A stretch of DNA of 5,319 bases from Acidobacteriota bacterium (GTDB taxonomy: Bacteria; Acidobacteriota; UBA6911; RPQK01; JADFOI01), in NCBI GenBank assembly GCA_030624355.1, contig JAUXKG010000208.1, positions 1 to 5,319 of the forward strand, given 5' to 3'. The notes beneath the pieces are model-generated. The model did no database searches, was not told the origin of the DNA, and was given only the letters and a program-made list of their open reading frames with translations. Made by a program: the position numbers and the translations under genes. This document shows positions 1 through 5,319 of this stretch, in pieces (within the stretch, counting starts at the first letter, position 1; the number at the start of each line of letters is the position of its first letter).

Positions 1-2
1 CA

Positions 3-959
3 GAAATCTCCCAGCTCGGTGGGGTCACCATAGAGGGAGACCTGGGCGAGGGATTTGTCCCCATCCGGAAGATCACGACAGACATCGAGGAAGCCCTGGC
101 CGAGCGCCAATTGGTGTTCTCCTTTACTCCGGCAAATGGACAACGCCAGATGGCTGAGCTGGCCGCACCCTTTCTGAAATCGGGTGGGGTGTTCCTGTAC
201 GCCTCCGGTTCAGCCGGTTCTCTAGAGGCTTTTCCAGTGTTTCGGCAGCAGGGAATCGATGTGATCGACGATGTTCTGCTGGGAGAGACTGTGACCTTAC
301 CGCAGTCGGCTCGTACGATCGGGCCGGCAAAAGTCCTCATCAAGTTCCCCTGGCACACTCGAGTGGCAGCCTTCCCCGCCAAAAACAACCAGCGGCTTTA
401 TGACGCGATAGGGGAGATTCTCCAATTTCGACCCTCACCCAATGTGCTCGACACGGGCATCAACAACGAAAACTTCATTATCCACCCAGCCCCCATGCTT
501 CTCAATTACGCGGCTGCCGAAAGGGCAAATGGATTGCTCTCTCTGATGAGCGAAGGGATGACGGACGGGGCGTTGCGGTGCATGGATGCGCTTGACGCGG
601 AAAAAATGGCTCTGCAGGCGGCGCTGGGTCTGGAGCCGATCTCCATTGACGATCTCTATATTGAACTGGGCTCCAGCCCGGCCATCTATCGAGAGCCAGG
701 TGAGAACTTTGGGATAAAAGACCGAATCTGGAAACGATATGTCACGGAAGATGTCCCTTACGGGACCGTCCTGTTTTCCTCCTTGGGAACGCTGCTGGGT
801 GTTCCTACCCCGGTATCGGATGGCATCAACACGCTGCTGAGTGTGGTGGAGGAGACCGATTTTTATGCCCAAGGACGAACCGTGGAAAAACTCGGTCTGG
901 CAGGGTTGTCAGCGGACGAGATAGGATACTTTCTGCAGCACGGAGTATATCGGGGCTAA
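3..959 (+). CDS. NAD(P)-dependent opine (octopine/nopaline-type) dehydrogenase, 5'-truncated by window edge
   Basis: Family knowledge: enzymes of this family reversibly join or oxidatively cleave an amino acid and a 2-oxo acid through a secondary amine, using NAD(P)H in the cytoplasm. The frame is open from base 3, so the ATG at 111 is internal: the residues before it (GEGFVPIRKITTDIEEAL and neighbours) already fit the family. About 318 residues are visible against a usual length near 360, so the N-terminal GxGxxG nucleotide-binding loop lies upstream of the window. The end of the Rossmann domain is visible (LVFSFTPANG, then a GGVFLYASGSAG turn). The C-terminal Octopine_DH domain follows: NVLDTGINNENFIIHPAPML contains the HP histidine (codon 483-485) that is catalytic in characterised relatives, then RYVTEDVPYGTVLFSSLG, a GVPTPVSDGI stretch and GRTVEKLGL. 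The TAA stop overlaps the ribosome binding site of the next gene, which implies co-transcription. Substrate pair unknown. The family call is firm; the biosynthetic or catabolic direction is inference. Confidence 0.88.
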   Translation, partial: EISQLGGVTIEGDLGEGFVPIRKITTDIEEALAERQLVFSFTPANGQRQMAELAAPFLKSGGVFLYASGSAGSLEAFPVFRQQGIDVIDDVLLGETVTLPQSARTIGPAKVLIKFPWHTRVAAFPAKNNQRLYDAIGEILQFRPSPNVLDTGINNENFIIHPAPMLLNYAAAERANGLLSLMSEGMTDGALRCMDALDAEKMALQAALGLEPISIDDLYIELGSSPAIYREPGENFGIKDRIWKRYVTEDVPYGTVLFSSLGTLLGVPTPVSDGINTLLSVVEETDFYAQGRTVEKLGLAGLSADEIGYFLQHGVYRG

Positions 960-964
960 GGAGG
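958..964 (+). promoter_or_regulatory. Shine-Dalgarno site fixing the GTG start of the M24 gene
   Basis: AAGGAGG lies six bases upstream of GTG 971 and shares two bases with the TAA stop (957-959) of the upstream dehydrogenase. The near-perfect match and ideal spacing decide the GTG start, and the overlap suggests translational coupling. Confidence 0.85.
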
Positions 965-970
965 ATTAAC

Positions 971-2167
971 GTGGGTCATCCAGAGTTTTCACCGTTTCCA
1001 GTCAGCGAGTACGAGGATCGAGTCGCCAAGGCCCGGCATCTAATGGAGGAGAGTGGAATCGATGCCTTGGTGTTGACCTCCAAGGAGAATGTGGTCTACT
1101 TCGCAGGAATTCAGACTATCGGGTGGGATTCCAAACATCGCCCTTTGATCGTTGTCGTACCCCGAGATCCATCCTGTCCAGTCCATATGGTGCTGGCGGA
1201 GTCACTGTACTACGTAGCCCGGGAGAGCTCGTGGGTGGATGAACTCCGCCCCTGGGGCGGGTGGATGGAGGGGGCCAGCGATGATCCCATTGCTGGGGCC
1301 TTTCAGGTGTTTCAGGATCTGGGCCTGGCGACCGGGACGCTGGGACTGGAGCAGGGCTATGGACAGCGAATGGGAATGTCACAAGAGGACTACAGTAAGC
1401 TGGTAGAGGGGTTGCCGGAAGCGAAACTGGTGGACGGTTCGGAGCTTATTTGGGAGTTGAGGATGATTAAGTCACCTCTGGAGATTGAGGCCTTGCGCAA
1501 AGCCTGTGCCGCAACTACCAGTGCATTTGAGAAGGGTTTTTCGGCTCTTCGGCCAGGGATGAGGGAGAAGGAATTGGCGGGAATCATGTTCGCCGAAATG
1601 GCGCGCCACACCGATGAGCGGCCCGGATTCATGATGGTTCGCTCGGGTCCCCGCAAGTACCGAATGGCCAATGTGCTGGCCTTCGACAAACCGATGGTGG
1701 CCGGGGAACTGGTTGTCGTCGACTCGGGGGCGGTCTACAAAGATTACTGGGCAGACTTCATGCGTATGTCCTCCATAGGAGAACCCACCAAGGAACAGCG
1801 GCGCTTCTTCGATGCCACACTGGAATCGCAGCAGGCAGGTGTGGACAAGCTGGCCCCGGGGGTCACGGCTCACGACATCTTTAGTGCCTGTAACGATGTC
1901 CTGGTGGCTCACGGTCTGGCCGACTATGTGACATTCGAAAGACTGGGGCACGGAGTAGGTCTGGATATGCATGAGCCTCCCTCTATGGCGAGGGGTTCAG
2001 AGCTGGTCGTTCGGCCCGGAATGGTCCTGACTGTGGAGCCTGTTTTCTGGGACCGGCCCGACGGCAAGGTAGGCAATTTTGCTTTGGAAGATGTGGTGGT
2101 GGTGACTGAGGAAGGACATGAGGTTCTCAGCCTGTTTCCCAAGGATCTGCACATCGTGCCGGTGTGA
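971..2167 (+). CDS. M24 family metallohydrolase (Xaa-Pro aminopeptidase/creatinase fold)
   Basis: 398 residues, a usual length for two-domain M24 enzymes. The start is GTG, chosen for the strong ribosome binding site. Residues about 14-155 form a creatinase-type N-terminal domain (ARHLMEESGIDALVLTSKEN, then the typical VVYFAG). Residues about 168-392 form the pita-bread catalytic domain, opening at RMIKSPLEIEALRKAC. All five dinuclear metal ligands are visible: Asp251 and Asp262 (VVVDSGAVYKDYWADFMRM), His327 in GHGVGLDMHEPP (with the second histidine, His334), Glu356 in TVEP and Glu373 in ALEDVVVV. This argues for a metal-dependent hydrolase and against true creatinase, which lacks metals. 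The segment before Asp251 reads SGPRKYRMANVLAFDK, without the usual Asn and Pro-His of aminopeptidase P and prolidase, so substrate handling may differ. No signal peptide, so probably cytoplasmic. Family members include Xaa-Pro peptidases, ectoine hydrolase and the DMSP lyase DddP. In this operon it may cleave a C-N bond of the imported compound (inference). Confidence 0.9.
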   Translation: MGHPEFSPFPVSEYEDRVAKARHLMEESGIDALVLTSKENVVYFAGIQTIGWDSKHRPLIVVVPRDPSCPVHMVLAESLYYVARESSWVDELRPWGGWMEGASDDPIAGAFQVFQDLGLATGTLGLEQGYGQRMGMSQEDYSKLVEGLPEAKLVDGSELIWELRMIKSPLEIEALRKACAATTSAFEKGFSALRPGMREKELAGIMFAEMARHTDERPGFMMVRSGPRKYRMANVLAFDKPMVAGELVVVDSGAVYKDYWADFMRMSSIGEPTKEQRRFFDATLESQQAGVDKLAPGVTAHDIFSACNDVLVAHGLADYVTFERLGHGVGLDMHEPPSMARGSELVVRPGMVLTVEPVFWDRPDGKVGNFALEDVVVVTEEGHEVLSLFPKDLHIVPV

Positions 2168-2235
2168 TCCGGATGACCCACAGTCCGGGCCATCGACGAA
2201 CCTCATCGTAGGTATGAAACGAGGCACTAAGAAAA

Positions 2236-2243
2236 GAGGAGGT
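2236..2243 (+). promoter_or_regulatory. Shine-Dalgarno site of the tautomerase gene
   Basis: GAGGAGGT sits about six bases before ATG 2249. It fixes the start so that proline directly follows the initiator methionine, which is required for a Pro1 tautomerase. It lies at the end of the 81-base gap 2168-2248, in which I see no terminator or convincing promoter. Confidence 0.85.
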
Positions 2244-2248
2244 TTGTA

Positions 2249-2434
2249 ATGCCGACAGTCAAAATCGAGATGTGGACGGGGCGCTCCCTCGATCCGAAGC
2301 GCTCTATGATCCAAGGGGTCACCAAGGCCATTGTGGAAGCCCTGAACGTTCCACCTGAAGCAGTCATCATAAAGATTGTGGAAGGAGAGAAGTCCAATGC
2401 GGCCCGTGGGGGTGTGCTGCGCAGCGAAGAGTAA
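2249..2434 (+). CDS. 4-oxalocrotonate-tautomerase-like small enzyme with altered active site
   Basis: 61 codons, the size of the short subunits that assemble as hexamers in the 4-oxalocrotonate tautomerase family. These enzymes use an N-terminal proline, exposed after methionine removal, as general base or nucleophile. The protein starts MPTVKIEMWTGRS and aligns without gaps with the classical Pseudomonas 4-OT as I recall it. Counting Pro as residue 1, Pro1 and Arg11 are kept, as are Lys16, Val38, Glu44, Lys47, Gly53-Gly54 and Leu56. Arg39, which binds and activates the substrate in 4-OT, is isoleucine here. The residue-50 aromatic (Phe, or Trp in many relatives) is alanine in KSNAARGGVL. A non-classical substrate, or partner subunits that supply the missing residues, is therefore possible. 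It lies between the M24 and MmgE/PrpD genes, so it probably acts on an enol/keto or unsaturated acid in the same pathway (inference). The family call is strong; the reaction is unknown. Confidence 0.87.
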   Translation: MPTVKIEMWTGRSLDPKRSMIQGVTKAIVEALNVPPEAVIIKIVEGEKSNAARGGVLRSEE

Positions 2435-2477
2435 ACAGGTTGCGGTGGGCAGGGCAGCCATTGGCGGAGCTCAAGTG

Positions 2478-2493
2478 CTGACCAAGCGGTCAG
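2478..2493 (+). promoter_or_regulatory. Short hairpin overlapping the MmgE/PrpD ribosome binding site
   Basis: CTGACC (2478-2483), loop AAGC, GGTCAG (2488-2493) is a perfect six-pair stem with a four-base loop. The 3' arm includes the first bases of the only plausible Shine-Dalgarno sequence, AGGAAAG (2492-2498, nine bases before ATG 2508). It could limit translation initiation or mark an mRNA processing or protection site. It has no T-run after it, so it is not an intrinsic terminator. The stem is short and may be chance. Confidence 0.3.
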
Positions 2494-2507
2494 GAAAGTA
2501 AAACGGG

Positions 2508-3878
2508 ATGTCCTTGACGGAGGCCTTTGTTGCTTACTCCCTGGAGACCACCTACTCGGATTTGCCCGAACCGGTCCGGAGGGCCGCTAGTCGATGTCTT
2601 CTGGATCATTTGGGCTGCTCGACGGGCGGGACGCAGACCGACCTGGGGCGCATGGTAATCGATCTGGTGAAGAATGAGGGCGGTACGCCGGAGTCGACGC
2701 TAATTGGCTGCCGGGGACCCAAGGTTCCTGCCGCTGCCGCTGCCCTGGCCAACGGAACCACTGCCAACGCGCTGGATTTTGACGACACCCTTCAAGGTCA
2801 CCCGGGAGCCTCCGTCTTGGCAGCCGCTATAGCCACCGCTGAAATGCTTGCCAGCAGTGGCCGCCAACTGTTGACGGCAGCGGTGGTCGGTTATGACGTC
2901 TGCTGTCGCCTGGGCTGGTTTTGGCATCCTGCCGGCGGGCGCTACACACGTGTTTGGGACACGGCGACACTGCAGACATTTGGTTCCACGCTAGCGGCCG
3001 GGAGTTTGTTGGGATTGGGGAGTGAGCAAATGCACAACGCTATGGGTATCGCGTCGGCTACCGCACCGATCCCCAGGGTTCGGGAGAGGCCGGTAGAGGG
3101 GGAAGCCGTGCGGCCCATCCTTAAGTCTGCCTGGGGTTGGGCGGCCCAGGCCGGTCTGCGTGCTGCCCTGCTGGCCCGCCAGGGAATGAGTGGGCAAAGA
3201 AGGGCTCTGGATGGCGAATTGCTGCTTTGGGAGCAGAAGCGACCACCCCATCTGAGTCTGACTGATCCTGCTGATCGTCTGGGCGATTTTTTCTCCATCG
3301 AGCAGGTGGAATTCAAGCCGTATCCAGCCTGCAGGTTTCTACATCCGGCTCTGGATGCGCTCTCCGAACTGATGGCCGCTGATGAAATCGACTGGCGAAT
3401 GGTGGAGCGAATCCAGGTTGCCGGTGTGGGCCTACTGGGCGACAGCCATCATTTCATCCCGGCACCGGCTTCCCAGTCGGAAGCTCAGTTCAGTACCCCC
3501 TTCTGTCTGGCGGCGCTGCTCTACCACGGAGCCCTTACTCCGGAGGCGTTTTCTGTCTCCGGCTTGCATCACCCGGAGGTGTTGAGGCTGGCTCAGCGAA
3601 TCGAAGTGACGATCGAACCAGCCTTTGAAGAGAAATTTCCCGCCCATAATGGGGCTCGCGTCAAGTTGACAACCTCTACAGGAGAGCAGCCAGAGGCGGT
3701 TTGTGAGCAAGCACGCGGGACGGTTCCCCGTCCCCTGAATGATGAGGAACTGAAGGCAAAGTTCGCCAACCTGACGGGGTCTATGCTGAGTGAGCAGCAG
3801 GCTGGCCAAGTGGCTGAACGAATTTTGAATGCGGAACAGGAGTCGAACATGGCCAAGTTGATCGAGTCGCTGGGTTGA
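2508..3878 (+). CDS. MmgE/PrpD family protein (2-methylcitrate dehydratase / cis-aconitate decarboxylase / iminodisuccinate epimerase fold)
   Basis: 456 residues, full length for the family. The family includes 2-methylcitrate dehydratase (PrpD), cis-aconitate decarboxylase and iminodisuccinate epimerase, all cofactor-free enzymes acting on di- or tricarboxylic acids. Visible landmarks: the N-terminal helical domain (PEPVRRAASRCLLDHLGCS, 21-39); the signature NGTTANALDFDDT at 82-94 with Asp92-Asp93, followed by HPG at 98-100; the helix VRPILKSAWGWAAQAGLRAA at 201-220 with Lys206; the lid-domain strand FKPYPACRFLHPALDA at 269-284 with Lys270; the return segment FSTPFCLAALLYHG at 328-341; and the closing NDEELKAKFANL helix. 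The stretch 132-160 (CCRLGWFWH to TFGS) is longer than the short HPTxT loop of many homologues and carries extra Trp and Arg residues. The subfamily, and so the reaction, cannot be fixed. No signal peptide, so cytoplasmic. Start ATG 2508 has a modest AGGAAAG site. It lies 25 bases before the binding-protein gene. Confidence 0.9.
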   Translation: MSLTEAFVAYSLETTYSDLPEPVRRAASRCLLDHLGCSTGGTQTDLGRMVIDLVKNEGGTPESTLIGCRGPKVPAAAAALANGTTANALDFDDTLQGHPGASVLAAAIATAEMLASSGRQLLTAAVVGYDVCCRLGWFWHPAGGRYTRVWDTATLQTFGSTLAAGSLLGLGSEQMHNAMGIASATAPIPRVRERPVEGEAVRPILKSAWGWAAQAGLRAALLARQGMSGQRRALDGELLLWEQKRPPHLSLTDPADRLGDFFSIEQVEFKPYPACRFLHPALDALSELMAADEIDWRMVERIQVAGVGLLGDSHHFIPAPASQSEAQFSTPFCLAALLYHGALTPEAFSVSGLHHPEVLRLAQRIEVTIEPAFEEKFPAHNGARVKLTTSTGEQPEAVCEQARGTVPRPLNDEELKAKFANLTGSMLSEQQAGQVAERILNAEQESNMAKLIESLG

Positions 3879-3889
3879 TGGAATGAACT

Positions 3890-3894
3890 GGGAG
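3890..3894 (+). promoter_or_regulatory. Probable Shine-Dalgarno site of the solute-binding lipoprotein gene
   Basis: GGGAG lies nine bases before ATG 3904 and is the best ribosome binding site near the start of this frame. The rival starts are ATG 3883, which lacks a clear site, and GTG 3976, which has only a purine-rich AAAAGAA just upstream but would give a conventional short signal peptide. The site favours 3904 without settling the matter. Confidence 0.45.
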
Positions 3895-3903
3895 AATGCT
3901 TTA

Positions 3904-5319
3904 ATGGAGGCTCCCGAAGGCCGCCCGCCTGTGTCGGCTGCCGCAAAGGGACCTGGATGGAACAAAAGAATCAGTGTGAGAGTCATCGGTAGCGTGTTCG
4001 TACTGATCACACTGATGGGGTTGGTCCTGCTGTCCTGTGGCCCGACAGCCCCGGAATCGGGACCGGTCGGGAGCCGCAGCGGGCCGGAGAGCGAATCCCC
4101 GGATCCCGCCACTCGGGTGCCCAAGATCAAGCTGCTGGCGCCGACGGCCAGCTACGATACGCGACGCTGGGAGGCGGTCCTGTTGATGGCCAATGTCTGG
4201 CAGGATTTGGGGTTCGACGTGGACTTGCGAGGCTTTCCCGATCTATTCACCCTTTTGGCTGAAGTCTCTTCCCAGCCTTTTGATTGGGATGCCTACGTGT
4301 CGGGCTATGTGGGAAGACCCCAGAGACTTGATCCGGACGAGTTTCTGTTTCGACCCTTCCATTGTTCCGGAATTCAGAACCACGGCCCCAACATCCTGGG
4401 TTACTGCAATCCGGAGTACGATGCCGTGGTGGAGGCTCAGCGCGCCACCCTGGACCAGGAAGCCCGGCGGGATCTGGTTTACCAGGCACAGGAGATCCTG
4501 GCCCGCGACATCCCTATGATGACCCTTTTCCACAGACGGGAGGTCCTGGCCTACAATCAAGCCGATTTCGAAGGCTGGACTCCGGTGGTGGGACGGGGTC
4601 TCTGGAACCTGTGGAACATGATCCGAGTGAAGCCCAAGACGGGCGACCGGACTTTGAAGGCCGGCTGGGCCACCGACATGGGAACCCTGAACCCTCTGGC
4701 TCTGGGTCCCGCATTCGAGCCGTTGCAGTGGACCTACGACACGCTGGCCCGCATCGGTCCCCAGGGCACACCAGTGCCCTGGGCGGCCCGTGATTGGAAG
4801 GTGGTTGACGACACCACGGTGGAGGTCACCTTGCGAGAAGGGATGAGATTCCATGATGGCGAGCCGGTGACGGTCCGAGATGTTAAGTTCAGCTTCGATT
4901 TCATAAAGGAGCATGGTACGGCGGGCTTTTTCCCGGCGGCCCTGTCGCCGGTTGACAGGGTGGAGATCGTGGATGGGAGCGTTATTCGTTTCAAGCTGCT
5001 GAAGCCCTTCGCCCCTCTGTTCTTCACCACCTTCTCTCTGGTCTACATCTTGCCGCAGCATATCTGGGAGAATGTCGCAAATCGCGAAGGTGTCGATTCG
5101 CCAGCCAAGTGGGACAACCCAACCCCGGTGGGACGCGGGCCCTTCAAGTTCGTCTATCGTCGCCGTGGTGAGGAGCTTTTGCTGGAGGCCAACAAAGATC
5201 ATTTCGATCCTCCTCAGGTGGACGCCCTCCTGATCGTAGCTCATTCCAACCTCGATGCAGTCTTCGCTTCCCTCATGGATGGGACAGTCGATCTGCCGGA
5301 TCGCAGCATTGCCGCTCTC
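3904..5319 (+). CDS. Family-5 ABC-transporter solute-binding lipoprotein with permuted or fused domain order, 3'-truncated by window edge
   Basis: 472 codons are open to the window end. The likely role is capture of a peptide- or opine-like solute for an ABC importer on the outer face of the membrane. From ATG 3904 there is a basic stretch NKRISVR (20-26), a hydrophobic core VIGSVFVLITLMGLV, and the lipobox LLSC with Cys45. A Pro/Ser/Gly-rich linker follows to about residue 74. Residues about 75-240 resemble the C-terminal part of family-5 binding proteins (WQDLGFDVDLRGF, LDPDEFL, GYCNPEYDAVVEA, AQEILARDIP, then a GLWN turn). From about 249 the canonical N-terminal part begins: LKAGWATDMGTLNPL, YDTL at 278-281, VPWAARDWKVVDD, LREGMRFHDGEPVT at 310-323 and PVGRGPFKF at 408-416. 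The order is thus reversed relative to the family. Whether a second C-terminal part follows lies outside the window. Starts at 3883 or 3976 are alternatives; 3976 would make a tidy 20-residue signal peptide. The family is certain; the substrate is unknown. Confidence 0.9.
   Translation, partial: MEAPEGRPPVSAAAKGPGWNKRISVRVIGSVFVLITLMGLVLLSCGPTAPESGPVGSRSGPESESPDPATRVPKIKLLAPTASYDTRRWEAVLLMANVWQDLGFDVDLRGFPDLFTLLAEVSSQPFDWDAYVSGYVGRPQRLDPDEFLFRPFHCSGIQNHGPNILGYCNPEYDAVVEAQRATLDQEARRDLVYQAQEILARDIPMMTLFHRREVLAYNQADFEGWTPVVGRGLWNLWNMIRVKPKTGDRTLKAGWATDMGTLNPLALGPAFEPLQWTYDTLARIGPQGTPVPWAARDWKVVDDTTVEVTLREGMRFHDGEPVTVRDVKFSFDFIKEHGTAGFFPAALSPVDRVEIVDGSVIRFKLLKPFAPLFFTTFSLVYILPQHIWENVANREGVDSPAKWDNPTPVGRGPFKFVYRRRGEELLLEANKDHFDPPQVDALLIVAHSNLDAVFASLMDGTVDLPDRSIAAL
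4126..4620 (+). other. Domain segment resembling the C-terminal part of a family-5 binding protein, placed first
   Basis: Residues about 75-239 of the lipoprotein. In ordinary family-5 proteins this pattern occurs near residues 320-500 of the chain: a strand (IKLLAP), a helix, LGFDVDLRGF, then DAYVSGYVG, LDPDEFLFRPFH, GPNILGYCNPEYD, a charged helix, AQEILARDIPMMTLFHRREV and AYNQADFEGW. Here it directly follows the lipobox linker, with no preceding N-terminal lobe. Confidence 0.75.
4651..5319 (+). other. Domain segment resembling the N-terminal part of a family-5 binding protein, placed second and cut by window end
   Basis: Residues about 250-472 of the lipoprotein. The order of motifs matches the mature start of ordinary family-5 proteins: TLKAGWATDMGTLNPL, YDTLARIGPQGTPVPWAARDW, a VVDDTTVEVTLREG strand pair, FHDGEPVTVRDVKFSFDF, VDRVEIVDGSVIRFKL, YILPQHIWE, WDNPTPVGRGPFKF, and VDALLIVAHSNLDAVFASLMDGTVDL. 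The signal peptide that normally precedes this part is replaced by the upstream C-terminal-like segment. Confidence 0.8.

Noticed and set aside
111..959. ATG 111 as the true start of the opine dehydrogenase
   Set aside because: The frame is open to the window edge, and the translated residues upstream of 111 already match the family's Rossmann domain, so 111 is an internal position.
971..2167. Calling the M24 gene a creatinase or a specific Xaa-Pro dipeptidase
   Set aside because: Creatinase lacks the metal ligands present here, and the Pro-His loop of peptidases is not evident, so only the family-level name is supported.
2167..2174. Palindrome ATCCGGAT at the M24 stop codon as an operator or terminator
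   Set aside because: Eight bases with no loop or T-run. Such palindromes are expected by chance, and no second copy was seen in the window.
2190..2218. Possible sigma-70 promoter in the gap before the tautomerase gene (TATGAA as a -10)
   Set aside because: TATGAA is a loose match and the bases about 17 upstream do not resemble TTGACA, so an internal promoter is not supported.
3432..4130. Open frame of 232 codons on the - strand across the end of the MmgE/PrpD gene and start of the lipoprotein gene
   Set aside because: Both overlapped + strand genes have clear family motifs. The antisense product is low-complexity and unrecognised, with no plausible start signal.
4362..4793. Open frame of 143 codons on the + strand in another frame of the binding protein
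   Set aside because: Its Gly/Pro/Arg-rich translation is typical of an out-of-frame reading, and it lies wholly inside the well-supported lipoprotein frame.
4243..5244. Long open frame of 333 codons on the - strand opposite the binding protein
   Set aside because: It is antisense to a frame with continuous family-5 binding-protein motifs, shows no recognisable protein pattern and has no ribosome binding site. It is a by-product of codon usage in a GC-rich gene.

Overview
All five protein-coding genes in this window lie on the + strand and read as one likely transcription unit. Intergenic gaps are 11, 81, 73 and 25 bases, and no convincing terminator or internal promoter is visible. Base composition looks moderately GC-rich (high fifties percent by eye, not computed). 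Good AGGAGG-type ribosome binding sites, a GTG start and a lipoprotein-type signal peptide all indicate a bacterium. Gene content (opine-type dehydrogenase, M24 enzyme, small tautomerase, MmgE/PrpD enzyme, family-5 solute-binding lipoprotein) is typical of catabolic accessory clusters in heterotrophic bacteria. I cannot assign a phylum from it. There are no tRNA, rRNA, CRISPR or insertion-sequence signatures.

Layout. Positions 3-959: the 3' part of an NAD(P)-dependent opine (octopine/nopaline) dehydrogenase, whose Rossmann start lies upstream of the window. Positions 971-2167: an M24 (creatinase/Xaa-Pro aminopeptidase/prolidase fold) enzyme with all five metal ligands, starting at GTG behind a strong ribosome binding site that overlaps the previous stop codon. 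Positions 2249-2434: a 61-residue 4-oxalocrotonate-tautomerase-like protein. Positions 2508-3878: a complete MmgE/PrpD family protein. Positions 3904 to the end: a lipoprotein related to family-5 (peptide/opine/nickel type) ABC-transporter solute-binding proteins, running off the window.

How they may work together (inference): the solute-binding lipoprotein would capture a peptide-like or N-substituted amino-acid compound. The opine dehydrogenase would oxidatively cleave a secondary-amine bond to an amino acid plus a 2-oxo acid. The M24 enzyme would hydrolyse an amide, imide or amidine-type C-N bond. The tautomerase and the MmgE/PrpD enzyme would isomerise, epimerise or (de)hydrate the resulting carboxylic acids. 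The substrate is not determinable from sequence alone.

The most unusual thing in the window is the solute-binding protein. Its first domain after the lipobox resembles the C-terminal part of a family-5 binding protein, and only afterwards does the canonical N-terminal part begin. The gene is therefore either a circular permutation or a one-and-a-half-unit fusion. The tautomerase also departs from the classical active site: Pro1 and Arg11 are kept, Arg39 and the residue-50 aromatic are not.
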